In this document: one piece after another, positions 20,401 to 27,350 of the stretch | Position numbering within the stretch: the first letter of the stretch is position 1 | How the letters are laid out: every line of letters begins with the position of its first letter | Source: Rhodobacter sp. | GTDB taxonomy: Bacteria; Pseudomonadota; Alphaproteobacteria; Rhodobacterales; Rhodobacteraceae | Reading direction: 5' to 3' | Length of the DNA stretch: 64,000 nucleotides | Assembly: GCA_016704435.1 (NCBI GenBank) | Contig: JADJAB010000009.1 | Location: 62,001 to 126,000 of the forward strand | Made by a program: the position numbers and the translations under genes | Notes under the pieces: model-generated | What the model was told of the DNA's origin: nothing | Databases searched by the model: none | The model's input: only the letters and a program-made list of their open reading frames with translations

Positions 20401-23400
20401 ACGAGGCCGGAGGAAAGCCGCCGCGCAACGGTCTGGACGAGGCACCCGACGGCACGCGCCGCACGGCCGACGACGCGCCGCCGACGATCCGGGACGAGGC
20501 GAAACGTGCCGCGGAATTCCCGGTGGCACTGACGGCCGCGCGGCAGATCGCCGAAATCAACGATGCGGCCGACCAGCCCATTCCGGTCGTGATGGCCGCG
20601 CTTATGGCACTGAAGACCCGCTACCGCTGGATCGACCATTTCGTGGCCCGGCCGATCTCGGGCCGCGGGGTCTATTTCATCGGCATGGTCGCCAGCCCGC
20701 AGACGCCTGTGGACAGGCACTACAGCGTCCACGCGACGCCCGAGCCACCACCGCCGCGCGCCGCCGATCCGCTGGCCTGGCGCACACCGCCTTCTGGCGG
20801 AAGGGTGGTGTCCGACGGGCCGACCCATGTGGTCTATGAATTGCCGGATGGATCGAAGCGCATCCGCTTTGACGCGCGCGACGCCCGCACCTTCAGCACC
20901 GCCCAGCCGGGTCGCAACCAGACCGACGAGGCGCTTGCCGCGGTCAGCCCGGACGGTCGGCCCTATGTGCACGAAGGCCGCCACCGGTCGGTCGGCGCAG
21001 CTAAGGGCGACGCCATCCCCGAGGGTGCCGGGGGCGTGCCAGGTCACCCGGAAGTACTGGACTATCCCTACAGCCCCGATCCCGCCCCTTCGGGAGGAAT
21101 GGACCTGCGCAACCTGAAGATCGACTACGATGTTCCGGACATGGATCCGGTCACCCTGGGCCACTACACCGATGCGACCGACATGCGTTTCCGCGACCCG
21201 AAGGCCCGCGCGCTGAGTGGGCCGGATCGGGAGCTGGGCGACCCGAGGCGCGCCCGCGAAATCGCCGACGAGGTGATTGCCGATGCCGCAAATGCGCCGC
21301 AGCCGCGGTTGACCCAGAAGCCCGACGGCAGTCTTCGGGCCGATCCGGCAGGCCACTCGCCGCGGTCGAACCTGGATGCCAAGCCGGGGCAGTTGGCGGG
21401 TGCGATCACCGCGGCGCATTCCATCGTCGGGCTGAACGACCGGCTCAACACCCCGCTGCCTGCGATCATGGCGCAGTTGATGGCACTGAAGAGCCGCTAC
21501 CGCTGGATCGAGACCTTCGAGGCGCAGCCGATCGGGCCTGGGCGGTTCCGCTTCTTCATGATTGCCAGCCGCTCGCCGGTTGGCACCGCCGATCTGCTGG
21601 ATCTGCCCGACGGGTCTGGCGCCCTGCCGCGCGGATCGACCGCACATTCCGGGCCCGAAGGAACCGGCTACCGGCCACCGTCCCCCGAGCCCGAGGTGGT
21701 GACGTTGCCACCGGGCGCACGCCGTCCGGCCGGACCAGCGCCCGAAGCAAGCGCAGCTCCCCGTCCTGCGCGTGACCGGCTGCCCGAAGCGGACAATGCC
21801 CCACGCCGGTCCACCAGCGAGGAGATACAGGAGGAATTCTCGGAAACCACACGTGGCAACGGCGCGATGGTGCCGACGGGACGGTCGCAGAATGCGCGTA
21901 TCCCCGATTATCCAGGCCGGACAGAACGGCATACCGGCGCGGTGATGAACCTGGAAAACAACCGCGTCTTTGGTGCGACGAACGAGGATTTCTTCACCCG
22001 CTACCTTGACGAGGGGCTTGGCGAAGGGGCCGAGCGTTTCGACAACGTCGCGCAGCAGGTCTACATCCGCCCGATCATCGGTTGGGACGATCTGGGCCGG
22101 CCCAGATACGCAGGCTACCGGGTGCGCGTGGACAATCTGGCGCGCGACCGCGCCTCCGGCGGGCTGCAGATCCTTGATGCCAAGACGACGCCTCGGGCGC
22201 CGCTGACCCCGAACCAGAAGGCAGGCTACCCGCTGATTGCGGCGAACGGCGGTCGGGTCGAGACACCGGGGCTGCCGCGAGGGCTGGAGCATATGAGCGA
22301 CATCGACCCGACTCCGGTGGCCCGCGCCATTCCGACTACGAACCTGCGGACCGGCGCCTTGCCCGCCAACGGCCGACCAAACTATGATATCAGGCCAATC
22401 GAACCTGCCGGTGGCGTGGGCGGACCCAGGGTCGTGCCTGTCACGCCGAAGCCTCATCCGGCACCCTCCGGCCCCGTCTCTCGGGGGACAGAGCGGAGCG
22501 GGCAACAGATTGGCGAGGATATCGTCAGGGCGCCGCCTTCCGCCAAGGTTCGGCAGCCGACACCGGTGGGCGAGGGCAGTCTGCGGGCGGCGGAAGAGCC
22601 TGGCGTGACCACGGTCCGCAATGCAGCGCAGAAGGCGGCGCAGTTGCCCGAGGCGCTGGCCGCCGCGCGCACGATCATTGCGGCGGGCGATGCGGTGAAC
22701 CTGCCGGCGCCGGTGATCCTGGGCCAGTTGATGCTGCTGAAGCGCCGCTACCGCTGGGTCGAGAGTTTCCGCGCCGATCCTGCAGGCCCGACCTCATGGA
22801 CCTTCGTCCTGATCGCCAGCCAGATACGGATCGCCACTGCCGACCTGGGCGATCCGCTGGTGCTGTTCCATGGCTCGCCGCGTCCGGGAGCCGTGAAGCT
22901 AGCCCATGCGATCCGGGACCCGCGCCAGGGCTTCATGAGCTCGGTTCGCGACCATGACATCGGTCAGGGGCTGTATCTTTTCGAGGACGCCCTAGGAGCG
23001 GCACATTATGCCGGGGACGGTGGAACGATCCTTCGCATCGAAATCCCGCGGCCTCATCCGGAGGATATCGCTGACATCTCGCTGCAGGGGTTCGGGCGTG
23101 GCGGGCTGCCTGGGGCAGAGCGCGATCTGTTCCTGCGCCAACCGGGCCTCGACCAGGTTCCCAGCGCGGCCGACATGCAAGCCAAGTCCCGCTTCTACCG
23201 GATGTTCCCTGCGGACATGATCGACGACCTGCCAGCGCCGAACCAGATGATGGTGACACCCTATCGAGAGAAGGCCAAGAACTTCACCTCGATGGCAACC
23301 AGCGACCAGGCCTCACCATTCTTCCGCAACCTCGCGCGGGCGCAACTGTTCCATGGCACGCTGCCGCCGCATGCCCAATTGGCGGCGGGCGGGCTGGCCT

Positions 23401-23486
23401 TCGAATACGACATCATCCAGTGGCGGATGCGGGCGCCCACGGACGAGGTTCGGCGGCAGATCATCCGGCAGATCCTGGGACTGTGA
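17289..23486 (+). CDS. giant eCIS effector body: membrane-active region plus three putative toxin modules
   Basis: 2,065 residues in this frame; the first codon in frame is TTG, a poor start, which supports its being the continuation of the DUF4157 head. Residues about 20-560 are a long alpha-helical, strongly hydrophobic region (for example 'LMVAGGILLALSPLGPIVVA', 'FMLPFAITAAVWLLL'), suited to membrane insertion. Residues about 580-790 are Ala/Pro/Gln-rich and disordered-looking. A second hydrophobic patch lies near 830-920, and a VADDVP/ADEAP repeat linker near 950-1050. Then come three copies of a ~75-residue repeat, each followed by a different module: (A) YVHEGRHRSVGAAKGD near 1225; (B) 'LQILDAKTTPRAPLTPNQKA' near 1625, with the D-x-K look of a PD-(D/E)xK nuclease; (C) LFHGSPRPG and GQGLYLFEDALGAAHYA near 1859-1905, like an H-Y-type ADP-ribosyltransferase. 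Toxin classes are my reading of short motifs. Confidence 0.7.
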   Translation: MRPFIRGPPHPQFLSRGDLLNYAGAVVETVTDYGSGAVDGVVEFAEDAGDTALAAVRKAVDLLAPGLWDFLSGGALEDMADLLCDGVDAVLGTLFDGIADIDIMSSLEETFKSLATGVTTAQAAATEAVRNAVGAMFEPFVKALEKWGGPLITFIQTLTSAVSGAFTGAWNKVAVPAMDFLEAAGGAVWKTFTGLVTWVWDLIAPLREQAAWAWEKVTEYFEIAWTSTADIRKTLEGYASEAFKAFLKLIEPIKTPLMVAGGILLALSPLGPIVVASLVVPPLWQKITWLAQNWTKLDVVVEARQYLHDVILPGIIGVVDGVKAVLVGAANWLAGVLGILATAMVRVVSAFSGNSCLKAVKRIIKHIEDQVTRFQKWANGGFAGLNDALGAAFDALKALFQPILDFLVRLLMVAVNPFMLPFAITAAVWLLLPDRLKPAVIKFVLQLILAAVEAMPAFLPGLIPLAAVMKSATIGFLRHLLGDAVTDDQRIAASNKIANLATGGGVQFVAGFAVGILQGLIDGIIDPFKLLFMLFELVIKGVEVVGRVVSRLVPLISPSAPAVVQSAVRAVVGPPPPTQQGAAAAPAPATEQAQAQATGQRAAAGEYGIAARQAAVPEGAATQGAIVSRQTANGAITRRAEAPAAPTEAEVRQPDPSTDPVRREIRAIRPVDAQPQAPQGGAVSPGTAPGGQGQISARRSAGGEIRRVPAANSDAAPGPVAAEETAAPAAATGAGEIQAVGGGEEVALDSDLTDEQIVAYMSPAALQASAPAAEGEVSAAGLEQGMRGEVRSGGSSVRGLARLLGDAWDALLAGAGKLGGMAAGWLMEFLALPDYELGNKLGYLAGMILLEALIAYFTAGGYLVIKEGASIGARLLAYFLRFLDMGGAILGILGKGLGKLRRPIMGGLDAAGGFLSRFKFLDKVIGRVRGAADRLFSFGDEIGHAADLARRGPVDDAAGRGVMGLADDAAEGVARGADEVPALLPRVADDVPTGPVRVADDVPAGPARVADEAPVTPSRRADEAAEAGSDRAARDAIDEAGGKPPRNGLDEAPDGTRRTADDAPPTIRDEAKRAAEFPVALTAARQIAEINDAADQPIPVVMAALMALKTRYRWIDHFVARPISGRGVYFIGMVASPQTPVDRHYSVHATPEPPPPRAADPLAWRTPPSGGRVVSDGPTHVVYELPDGSKRIRFDARDARTFSTAQPGRNQTDEALAAVSPDGRPYVHEGRHRSVGAAKGDAIPEGAGGVPGHPEVLDYPYSPDPAPSGGMDLRNLKIDYDVPDMDPVTLGHYTDATDMRFRDPKARALSGPDRELGDPRRAREIADEVIADAANAPQPRLTQKPDGSLRADPAGHSPRSNLDAKPGQLAGAITAAHSIVGLNDRLNTPLPAIMAQLMALKSRYRWIETFEAQPIGPGRFRFFMIASRSPVGTADLLDLPDGSGALPRGSTAHSGPEGTGYRPPSPEPEVVTLPPGARRPAGPAPEASAAPRPARDRLPEADNAPRRSTSEEIQEEFSETTRGNGAMVPTGRSQNARIPDYPGRTERHTGAVMNLENNRVFGATNEDFFTRYLDEGLGEGAERFDNVAQQVYIRPIIGWDDLGRPRYAGYRVRVDNLARDRASGGLQILDAKTTPRAPLTPNQKAGYPLIAANGGRVETPGLPRGLEHMSDIDPTPVARAIPTTNLRTGALPANGRPNYDIRPIEPAGGVGGPRVVPVTPKPHPAPSGPVSRGTERSGQQIGEDIVRAPPSAKVRQPTPVGEGSLRAAEEPGVTTVRNAAQKAAQLPEALAAARTIIAAGDAVNLPAPVILGQLMLLKRRYRWVESFRADPAGPTSWTFVLIASQIRIATADLGDPLVLFHGSPRPGAVKLAHAIRDPRQGFMSSVRDHDIGQGLYLFEDALGAAHYAGDGGTILRIEIPRPHPEDIADISLQGFGRGGLPGAERDLFLRQPGLDQVPSAADMQAKSRFYRMFPADMIDDLPAPNQMMVTPYREKAKNFTSMATSDQASPFFRNLARAQLFHGTLPPHAQLAAGGLAFEYDIIQWRMRAPTDEVRRQIIRQILGL
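20493..20712 (+). repeat. effector linker repeat, copy 1
   Basis: About 73 codons. Core: 'LTAARQIAEINDAADQP', 'VMAALMALKTRYRWIDHF', 'VYFIGMVAS'. It precedes module A with the GRHR motif. It shares the Leu-Met-x-Leu-Lys-x-Arg-Tyr-Arg-Trp centre with the other two copies. Confidence 0.8.
21378..21608 (+). repeat. effector linker repeat, copy 2
   Basis: About 77 codons. Core: 'ITAAHSIVGLNDRLNTP', 'IMAQLMALKSRYRWIETF', 'RFFMIASRSPVGTADLLD'. It precedes the nuclease-like module B. It is the same domain as copies 1 and 3, diverged in sequence. Confidence 0.8.
22621..22858 (+). repeat. effector linker repeat, copy 3
   Basis: About 79 codons. Core: 'LAAARTIIAAGDAVNLP', 'ILGQLMLLKRRYRWVESF', 'TFVLIASQIRIATADLGD'. 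It precedes the ART-like module C, which ends the protein. Copies 2 and 3 share the terminal TADL(L/G)D. Confidence 0.8.
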
Positions 23487-23904
23487 TCCGATATGCCGCG
23501 TGCGAAGGTCTGGCCGCGCCGTGGTGGCGACCGTTAGGCCGGGACCCGCAGGGAAAGCGGTGAAGGACGCAGCCGCAATGCCGCAGAAAGCCGTCACCGG
23601 TGTCTGTGAAACGTGTCTCGGCGGATATGGCGTCGGGTGGAACCATCCGGATGAGAGGGCGCCGCCGCGCGGCCCCGACAGATCGCGCCGCGCAACAAAG
23701 GGGCTGACAGGTCCGTCGTATTGACTCTCTGAACAAACGATCCGCAGTTGATTTCAGAGTGTGGATGGGCGTTGAAGCAGAGCTTTTCTGATTGCGGATT
23801 CACGTTTTGGATACATGCGGTTAGGCGGGCCGCATTTCGAAGCCCCCGGCTTTCCGCTTTTTCGCCACGAACTGATCCGGCTTCGTCCAAGACGGACGGC
23901 TGGC

Positions 23905-24075
23905 GTGAAGGCGAGCCTGTTGCGGCTGGCGGGGTTGGACCGGCCCGTGCCGGACCACTGCACGCACTGCCGCAGGCCGAAGACCCTGAAGGTCCGGATC
24001 CCGTATCGACCTGCCGACAGCCGTTTCACCCTGTTCGTCGACAGTACCGGGACCAGGTTCCCCGGGGGGGGCGGT
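23905..24075 (+). pseudogene. IS5-family transposase remnant
   Basis: A short in-frame stretch reads LLRLAGLDRPVPDHCTHCRR, then 'PKTLKVRIPYRPADSRFTLFVDSTGTRF'. This matches the conserved block preceding and including the first catalytic Asp region (LLVDSTGIK-like) of IS5-group transposases. Both the N-terminus and the whole C-terminal catalytic part are missing, so it is a dead fragment. It marks past insertion at the edge of the eCIS locus. Confidence 0.65.
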
Positions 24076-24219
24076 GAAGCCGCCCAATGCAACAGCCCCG
24101 CGTGAAGCCATCACAGAGGGATAGAGCATCCACGCCATCAACACAGCACACGATGCCCCAAACGGTGCGTTCAGCGTCAGGCAAGCCCGGATCGTCACCC
24201 ACCTCCCTACAAAGATACG

Positions 24220-24278
24220 CCCTCTCATGAAATCCCTTCGGATTCCCTGAACGGAGCCGACGGGATTTCATAGGAGGG
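24220..24278. repeat. inverted repeat of 17 bp around a 25-bp centre
   Basis: Left arm CCCTCTCATGAAATCCC (24220-24236) and right arm GGGATTTCATAGGAGGG (24262-24278) are reverse complements at all but two positions. It could be the terminal repeats of a lost insertion sequence, an operator, or a terminator without a T-run. It sits about 100 bp before dctP. Confidence 0.6.
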
Positions 24279-24374
24279 CGGGGTGCGGCCCCTGTGTAAT
24301 CTCGCGCTCTCGGTCGGGCGGGCCCGAATCCTGGGTTCTGGATCGCAACCGACAGCCATGCAGGGAGCAGCAAC

Positions 24375-25391
24375 ATGGGAATACGGGCCTTGGTCTTCGG
24401 GGGCATGGTCATTTCTGCAGCGGTCAGTGCCGCCTCCGTTCAGGCGCAGGAATTCCAGCTCAACTGGGGGCATTATCTGCCGAACGGCCCCTTCGCCGAA
24501 GTGGAGCAGGGTTTCGCCGATGCCGTCGAGGAACGCACCGAAGGGCGCGTCAAGATCAATATCGTCTTCGCCGGCGGTCTGGGTGCGGGCAACGAGTTGC
24601 TGACCCTTACCAGCCGCGGCGCCATCGATATGGGGGCCATCGTTCCGGGATACTTCGCCGATCAGCTGTTGTTCGCAAAGGCCCTGCAGGTTCCCTTCAT
24701 CTTCGACTCGCCCGAGGAAGCGATCGAAGTTGCGAACTACTCGTTCAAGGAGATTCCCGCCTTCGCCGAGGAACTCAAGGCACTCAACGTGCGTCGGCTG
24801 TTCCACCAGCCGCTCGGCTCCTACTACACAGTCGGGCCGTCGGACGACTGCAAGACGCTTGAAGGGCTGAAGGGCAAGAAGATCCGCACCTTCGGCTCGG
24901 ACATTCCCAAGATGATGACCGCCGTCGGTGCGGTGCCGGTCTCGGTGGGGCCGGGCGACCAGTACGAGGCGCTTGAGCGCGGAACGCTGGATTATGGCTA
25001 CGTGAACCTTGGCCATATCGAGGCCTACCGGCTGGTCGAACCCGGTCCCTACATGTGCGGGGCGTCGCTGGCGATGGTCGGGCACATGATCGTCATCAAC
25101 GAGGACGTCTGGCAGAGCATGCCAGGGGACATCCAGGCCATCATCGAGGAAGAGGCCGCCAGGTCGCAAGACCGCTACGTCGAATGGGTGATTGCCAACG
25201 AAGCCGGGGCCGCCGAGCGGCTGACGGCGGCCGGTGGCACCATCATCCCGATCGGCGATGACTATTTGGCAGCCTGGAAGGCGGCAACGCCCGATCTGTT
25301 GCAGCAATGGGTCGAGGAACTGGACAGCCGCGGCAGGGGCGAAGACGCAGCCGTCGTCGCGGCGAAGTGGCGCGAGTTGACCGCCGACTGA
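24375..25391 (+). CDS. dctP: TRAP transporter substrate-binding protein DctP
   Basis: A 338-residue periplasmic binding protein of the DctP/TAXI-like TRAP family. A Sec signal peptide covers residues 1-24 (hydrophobic core then 'SVQA' before QEFQLNWGHYLP). Family features are 'VEQGFADAVEERTEGRVKI' and the binding-site segment 'LKGKKIRTFGSDIPKMMTAVGAVPV', with the Arg that normally holds a substrate carboxylate, followed by 'YEALERGTLDYGYVN'. Ribosome site AGGGAG precedes ATG 24375. It is followed by dctQ and dctM in one operon, with a strong hairpin between. It likely captures an organic acid feeding the catabolic genes downstream; the ligand cannot be read from sequence. Confidence 0.9.
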   Translation: MGIRALVFGGMVISAAVSAASVQAQEFQLNWGHYLPNGPFAEVEQGFADAVEERTEGRVKINIVFAGGLGAGNELLTLTSRGAIDMGAIVPGYFADQLLFAKALQVPFIFDSPEEAIEVANYSFKEIPAFAEELKALNVRRLFHQPLGSYYTVGPSDDCKTLEGLKGKKIRTFGSDIPKMMTAVGAVPVSVGPGDQYEALERGTLDYGYVNLGHIEAYRLVEPGPYMCGASLAMVGHMIVINEDVWQSMPGDIQAIIEEEAARSQDRYVEWVIANEAGAAERLTAAGGTIIPIGDDYLAAWKAATPDLLQQWVEELDSRGRGEDAAVVAAKWRELTAD

Positions 25392-25403
25392 GGCGGGCGT
25401 GCC

Positions 25404-25434
25404 GGCGTCCGGGCGGTGTCGCCGTCCGGACGCC
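25404..25434 (+). terminator. hairpin between dctP and dctQ
   Basis: Perfect 9-bp stem GGCGTCCGG / CCGGACGCC with an inner CGG/CCG and no T-run. Such intercistronic hairpins commonly stabilise dctP mRNA or attenuate the membrane genes, so the binding protein is made in excess. It also argues against dctQ starts inside the hairpin. Confidence 0.6.
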
Positions 25435-25454
25435 ATGCCGCAATGGGGATGACA

Positions 25455-25970
25455 ATGAATCGCCTTTCTCGCAGACTCGAAAACCTTGCCTTCGTTGCGG
25501 TGCTGCTTGGCGGCATCGGGCTGATGATCTCGATGTTCCTCGGCGTCGGAGACGTGATCGGCACGCTGTTCGGCGCGCCGCTGCTTGGCGCGCTCGAGAT
25601 TACCGAAAGCACGATGGTGCTGATCGTCTTCGGAGGGCTGGCCTATGCTCAGATCCGCCGCCGTCATCTTCGGGTCGAACTGGTCTATCTCTGGGCCGGG
25701 CCGCGGATGCGCTCGGTCATGGACATCATAGCGTCATCAAGCGCGATCGTGTTCTTTTCGCTGCTGACCTGGCAGGGCTGGAACGAGGCAATCTACAGCC
25801 TAAGCATTTCCGAGGCGACCACCGGGCTGGTGCGCCTGCCGCTGTTTCCCGCCCGGTTCTCGTTGGTCTTTGGTGCGGGCCTGATGGTCCTGCAACTAGT
25901 CCTCGACCTGATCGGTGACATCCGCCACTTCGGCAATCCTCAGGCCTTCGACCTGGTGCCCGCCGAATGA
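25455..25970 (+). CDS. dctQ: TRAP transporter small permease DctQ
   Basis: About 171 residues from ATG 25455; alternative in-frame ATGs lie at 25443 and 25449. I prefer 25455 because GGGG (25445-25448) then has proper spacing and the protein begins MNRLSRRLENLAFVAVLLGG, a normal DctQ start. Four hydrophobic helices are visible, with 'EITESTMVLIVFGGLAYAQIRRRHLRVEL', the DctQ signature (helix 2 to a basic loop), near residues 45-75. The protein binds the large permease DctM, 33 bases downstream. Confidence 0.88.
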   Translation: MNRLSRRLENLAFVAVLLGGIGLMISMFLGVGDVIGTLFGAPLLGALEITESTMVLIVFGGLAYAQIRRRHLRVELVYLWAGPRMRSVMDIIASSSAIVFFSLLTWQGWNEAIYSLSISEATTGLVRLPLFPARFSLVFGAGLMVLQLVLDLIGDIRHFGNPQAFDLVPAE

Positions 25971-26003
25971 CCGGCCCGGCCATTTGCGCAAGAGGAACGA
26001 CCG

Positions 26004-27314
26004 ATGCTTGATCCGGCGACCGCCGCTTTTGTCGCAACCGGGCTGGTCGCGTTCCTTTTGATCGCCGGAGCGCAGATCGGGGTCTCGCTTGGCCTTGGCG
26101 GATTGCTGGGGATGTATCTGACGATCGGGCCGAAAGGTGCTATCGCGCAGCTGGCCACGATACCGTTCAGCACCACCAATTCGTTCACGCTGGCGGTGAT
26201 TCCGCTGTTCATCCTGATGGGATCGATGGCGACACAGGCAAAGCTGACGACCGACCTTTATACTGCCGCCTACAACTGGGTCTCGCGGCTGCCGGGCGGA
26301 CTGGCGATGACGACAACGATCGCCTCGGCGGCTTTCGGCGCGGCCTCAGGCTCCACCATCGTCAATGCGGCGGTGTTCACCCGGATGGCGATGCCCGAGA
26401 TGACCGAACTGGGCTACAGCAAGCGCCTGAGTGCTGGGTGCATTGCGGCCTCCGGCACTCTGGCGGCGATGATCCCGCCCAGTGTGCTGATGGTGATCTA
26501 TGCGATCATCACCGAACAGTCGGTTGGTATCCTGCTGATCTCGGGTCTGGTGCCGGGCATCCTGACCGCGTTGGTGTTCTTGCTGGGCATCTACATCATG
26601 GCGCGCCGCAACCCGGAAATCGCCCCGATGCCGACCGCCGTGATCCCGATGGCGGTCAAGCTGCGGTCGCTGCGCAACGTTTGGGGGATCGTCTTTCTTT
26701 TCACGCTGGTGATCGGTGGCATCTACGGCGGCTTCTTCGTGCCGACCTATGCCGGCGCGGTGGGTGCCTTCGGGGCATTCCTGATCGTCATCCTCAAGCG
26801 CCGTGCCAGGCGCGATGTCCTGACCGAGACGTTCCGTGACGCAGTGATCACCACCGCCACGATTTTCACCGTGCTGATCGGTGGGATGCTGTTCTCACGG
26901 TTCCTGACCTATACCGGGCTGGTCAGCTCGATCTCCGGGCAGGTGCTGGCGCTGGGGTTGCCGCCCGCAGCTTATCTGGCGTCGTTTGCGCTGCTGTTTC
27001 TGGTGCTTGGCATGTTCATCGAGCCGATCGCGATCATGATCATGACGCTGCCGGTGATGTTCCCGGTGATGACCTCGGTCGGCTACGATCCGATCTGGCT
27101 GGGCGTGATCGCGGTCAAGATGGCCGAGATATCGCTGATCACGCCGCCGGTCGGGCTGAACGTCTATGTGGTGCGCAGCGCGTCTCCGGTGCCACTGGAA
27201 CTGTCCGACGTCTTTGCCGGGGTCTTTCCGTTCATCTTGATGGACGGATTGGTGTTGCTGTTGCTCATTGCGTTTCCGTCGATCGTCACCGTTCTGCCGG
27301 CCATGATCCGTTGA
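26004..27314 (+). CDS. dctM: TRAP transporter large permease DctM
   Basis: 436 residues, about 12 hydrophobic segments, the usual DctM length. Family motifs are 'FGAASGSTIVNAAVFTRMAMPEM', 'GYSKRLSAGCIAASGTLAAMIPPS' and 'EPIAIMIMTLPVMFPV' followed by 'ITPPVGLNVYVV'. It forms the Na+-driven transport channel with DctQ. A ribosome site (AAGAGGAACGACC) precedes ATG 26004. It closes the dctPQM operon; an MmgE/PrpD gene begins 36 bases on and may be co-transcribed. Confidence 0.92.
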   Translation: MLDPATAAFVATGLVAFLLIAGAQIGVSLGLGGLLGMYLTIGPKGAIAQLATIPFSTTNSFTLAVIPLFILMGSMATQAKLTTDLYTAAYNWVSRLPGGLAMTTTIASAAFGAASGSTIVNAAVFTRMAMPEMTELGYSKRLSAGCIAASGTLAAMIPPSVLMVIYAIITEQSVGILLISGLVPGILTALVFLLGIYIMARRNPEIAPMPTAVIPMAVKLRSLRNVWGIVFLFTLVIGGIYGGFFVPTYAGAVGAFGAFLIVILKRRARRDVLTETFRDAVITTATIFTVLIGGMLFSRFLTYTGLVSSISGQVLALGLPPAAYLASFALLFLVLGMFIEPIAIMIMTLPVMFPVMTSVGYDPIWLGVIAVKMAEISLITPPVGLNVYVVRSASPVPLELSDVFAGVFPFILMDGLVLLLLIAFPSIVTVLPAMIR

Positions 27315-27350
27315 CCGGATGGCAAGCCAGAACCCGAGGGGGGAGTGAGA

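Larger units (their letters stand above)
23487..24374. other. gene-poor junction between eCIS and catabolic island
   Basis: About 890 bases with no complete gene that I can support. The first ~250 bases after the effector stop show no feature I recognise; the open frames on both strands are unconvincing. Within it lie a transposase remnant (23905-24075) and a 17-bp inverted repeat (24220-24278). The segment 23720-23830 is somewhat richer in A/T than its surroundings and could hold an insertion-sequence end or the effector transcript terminator, but I see no clear hairpin plus T-run. Confidence 0.6.

Noticed and set aside
19572..22505. 977-codon open frame on the minus strand opposite the effector
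   Set aside because: Low-complexity Arg/Gly/His-rich translation with no motif; the plus strand has clear repeats and toxin-like domains.
23353..23724. Small plus-strand open frame after the effector stop
   Set aside because: It mostly overlaps the effector end in another frame, has no ribosome site and no recognisable domain.
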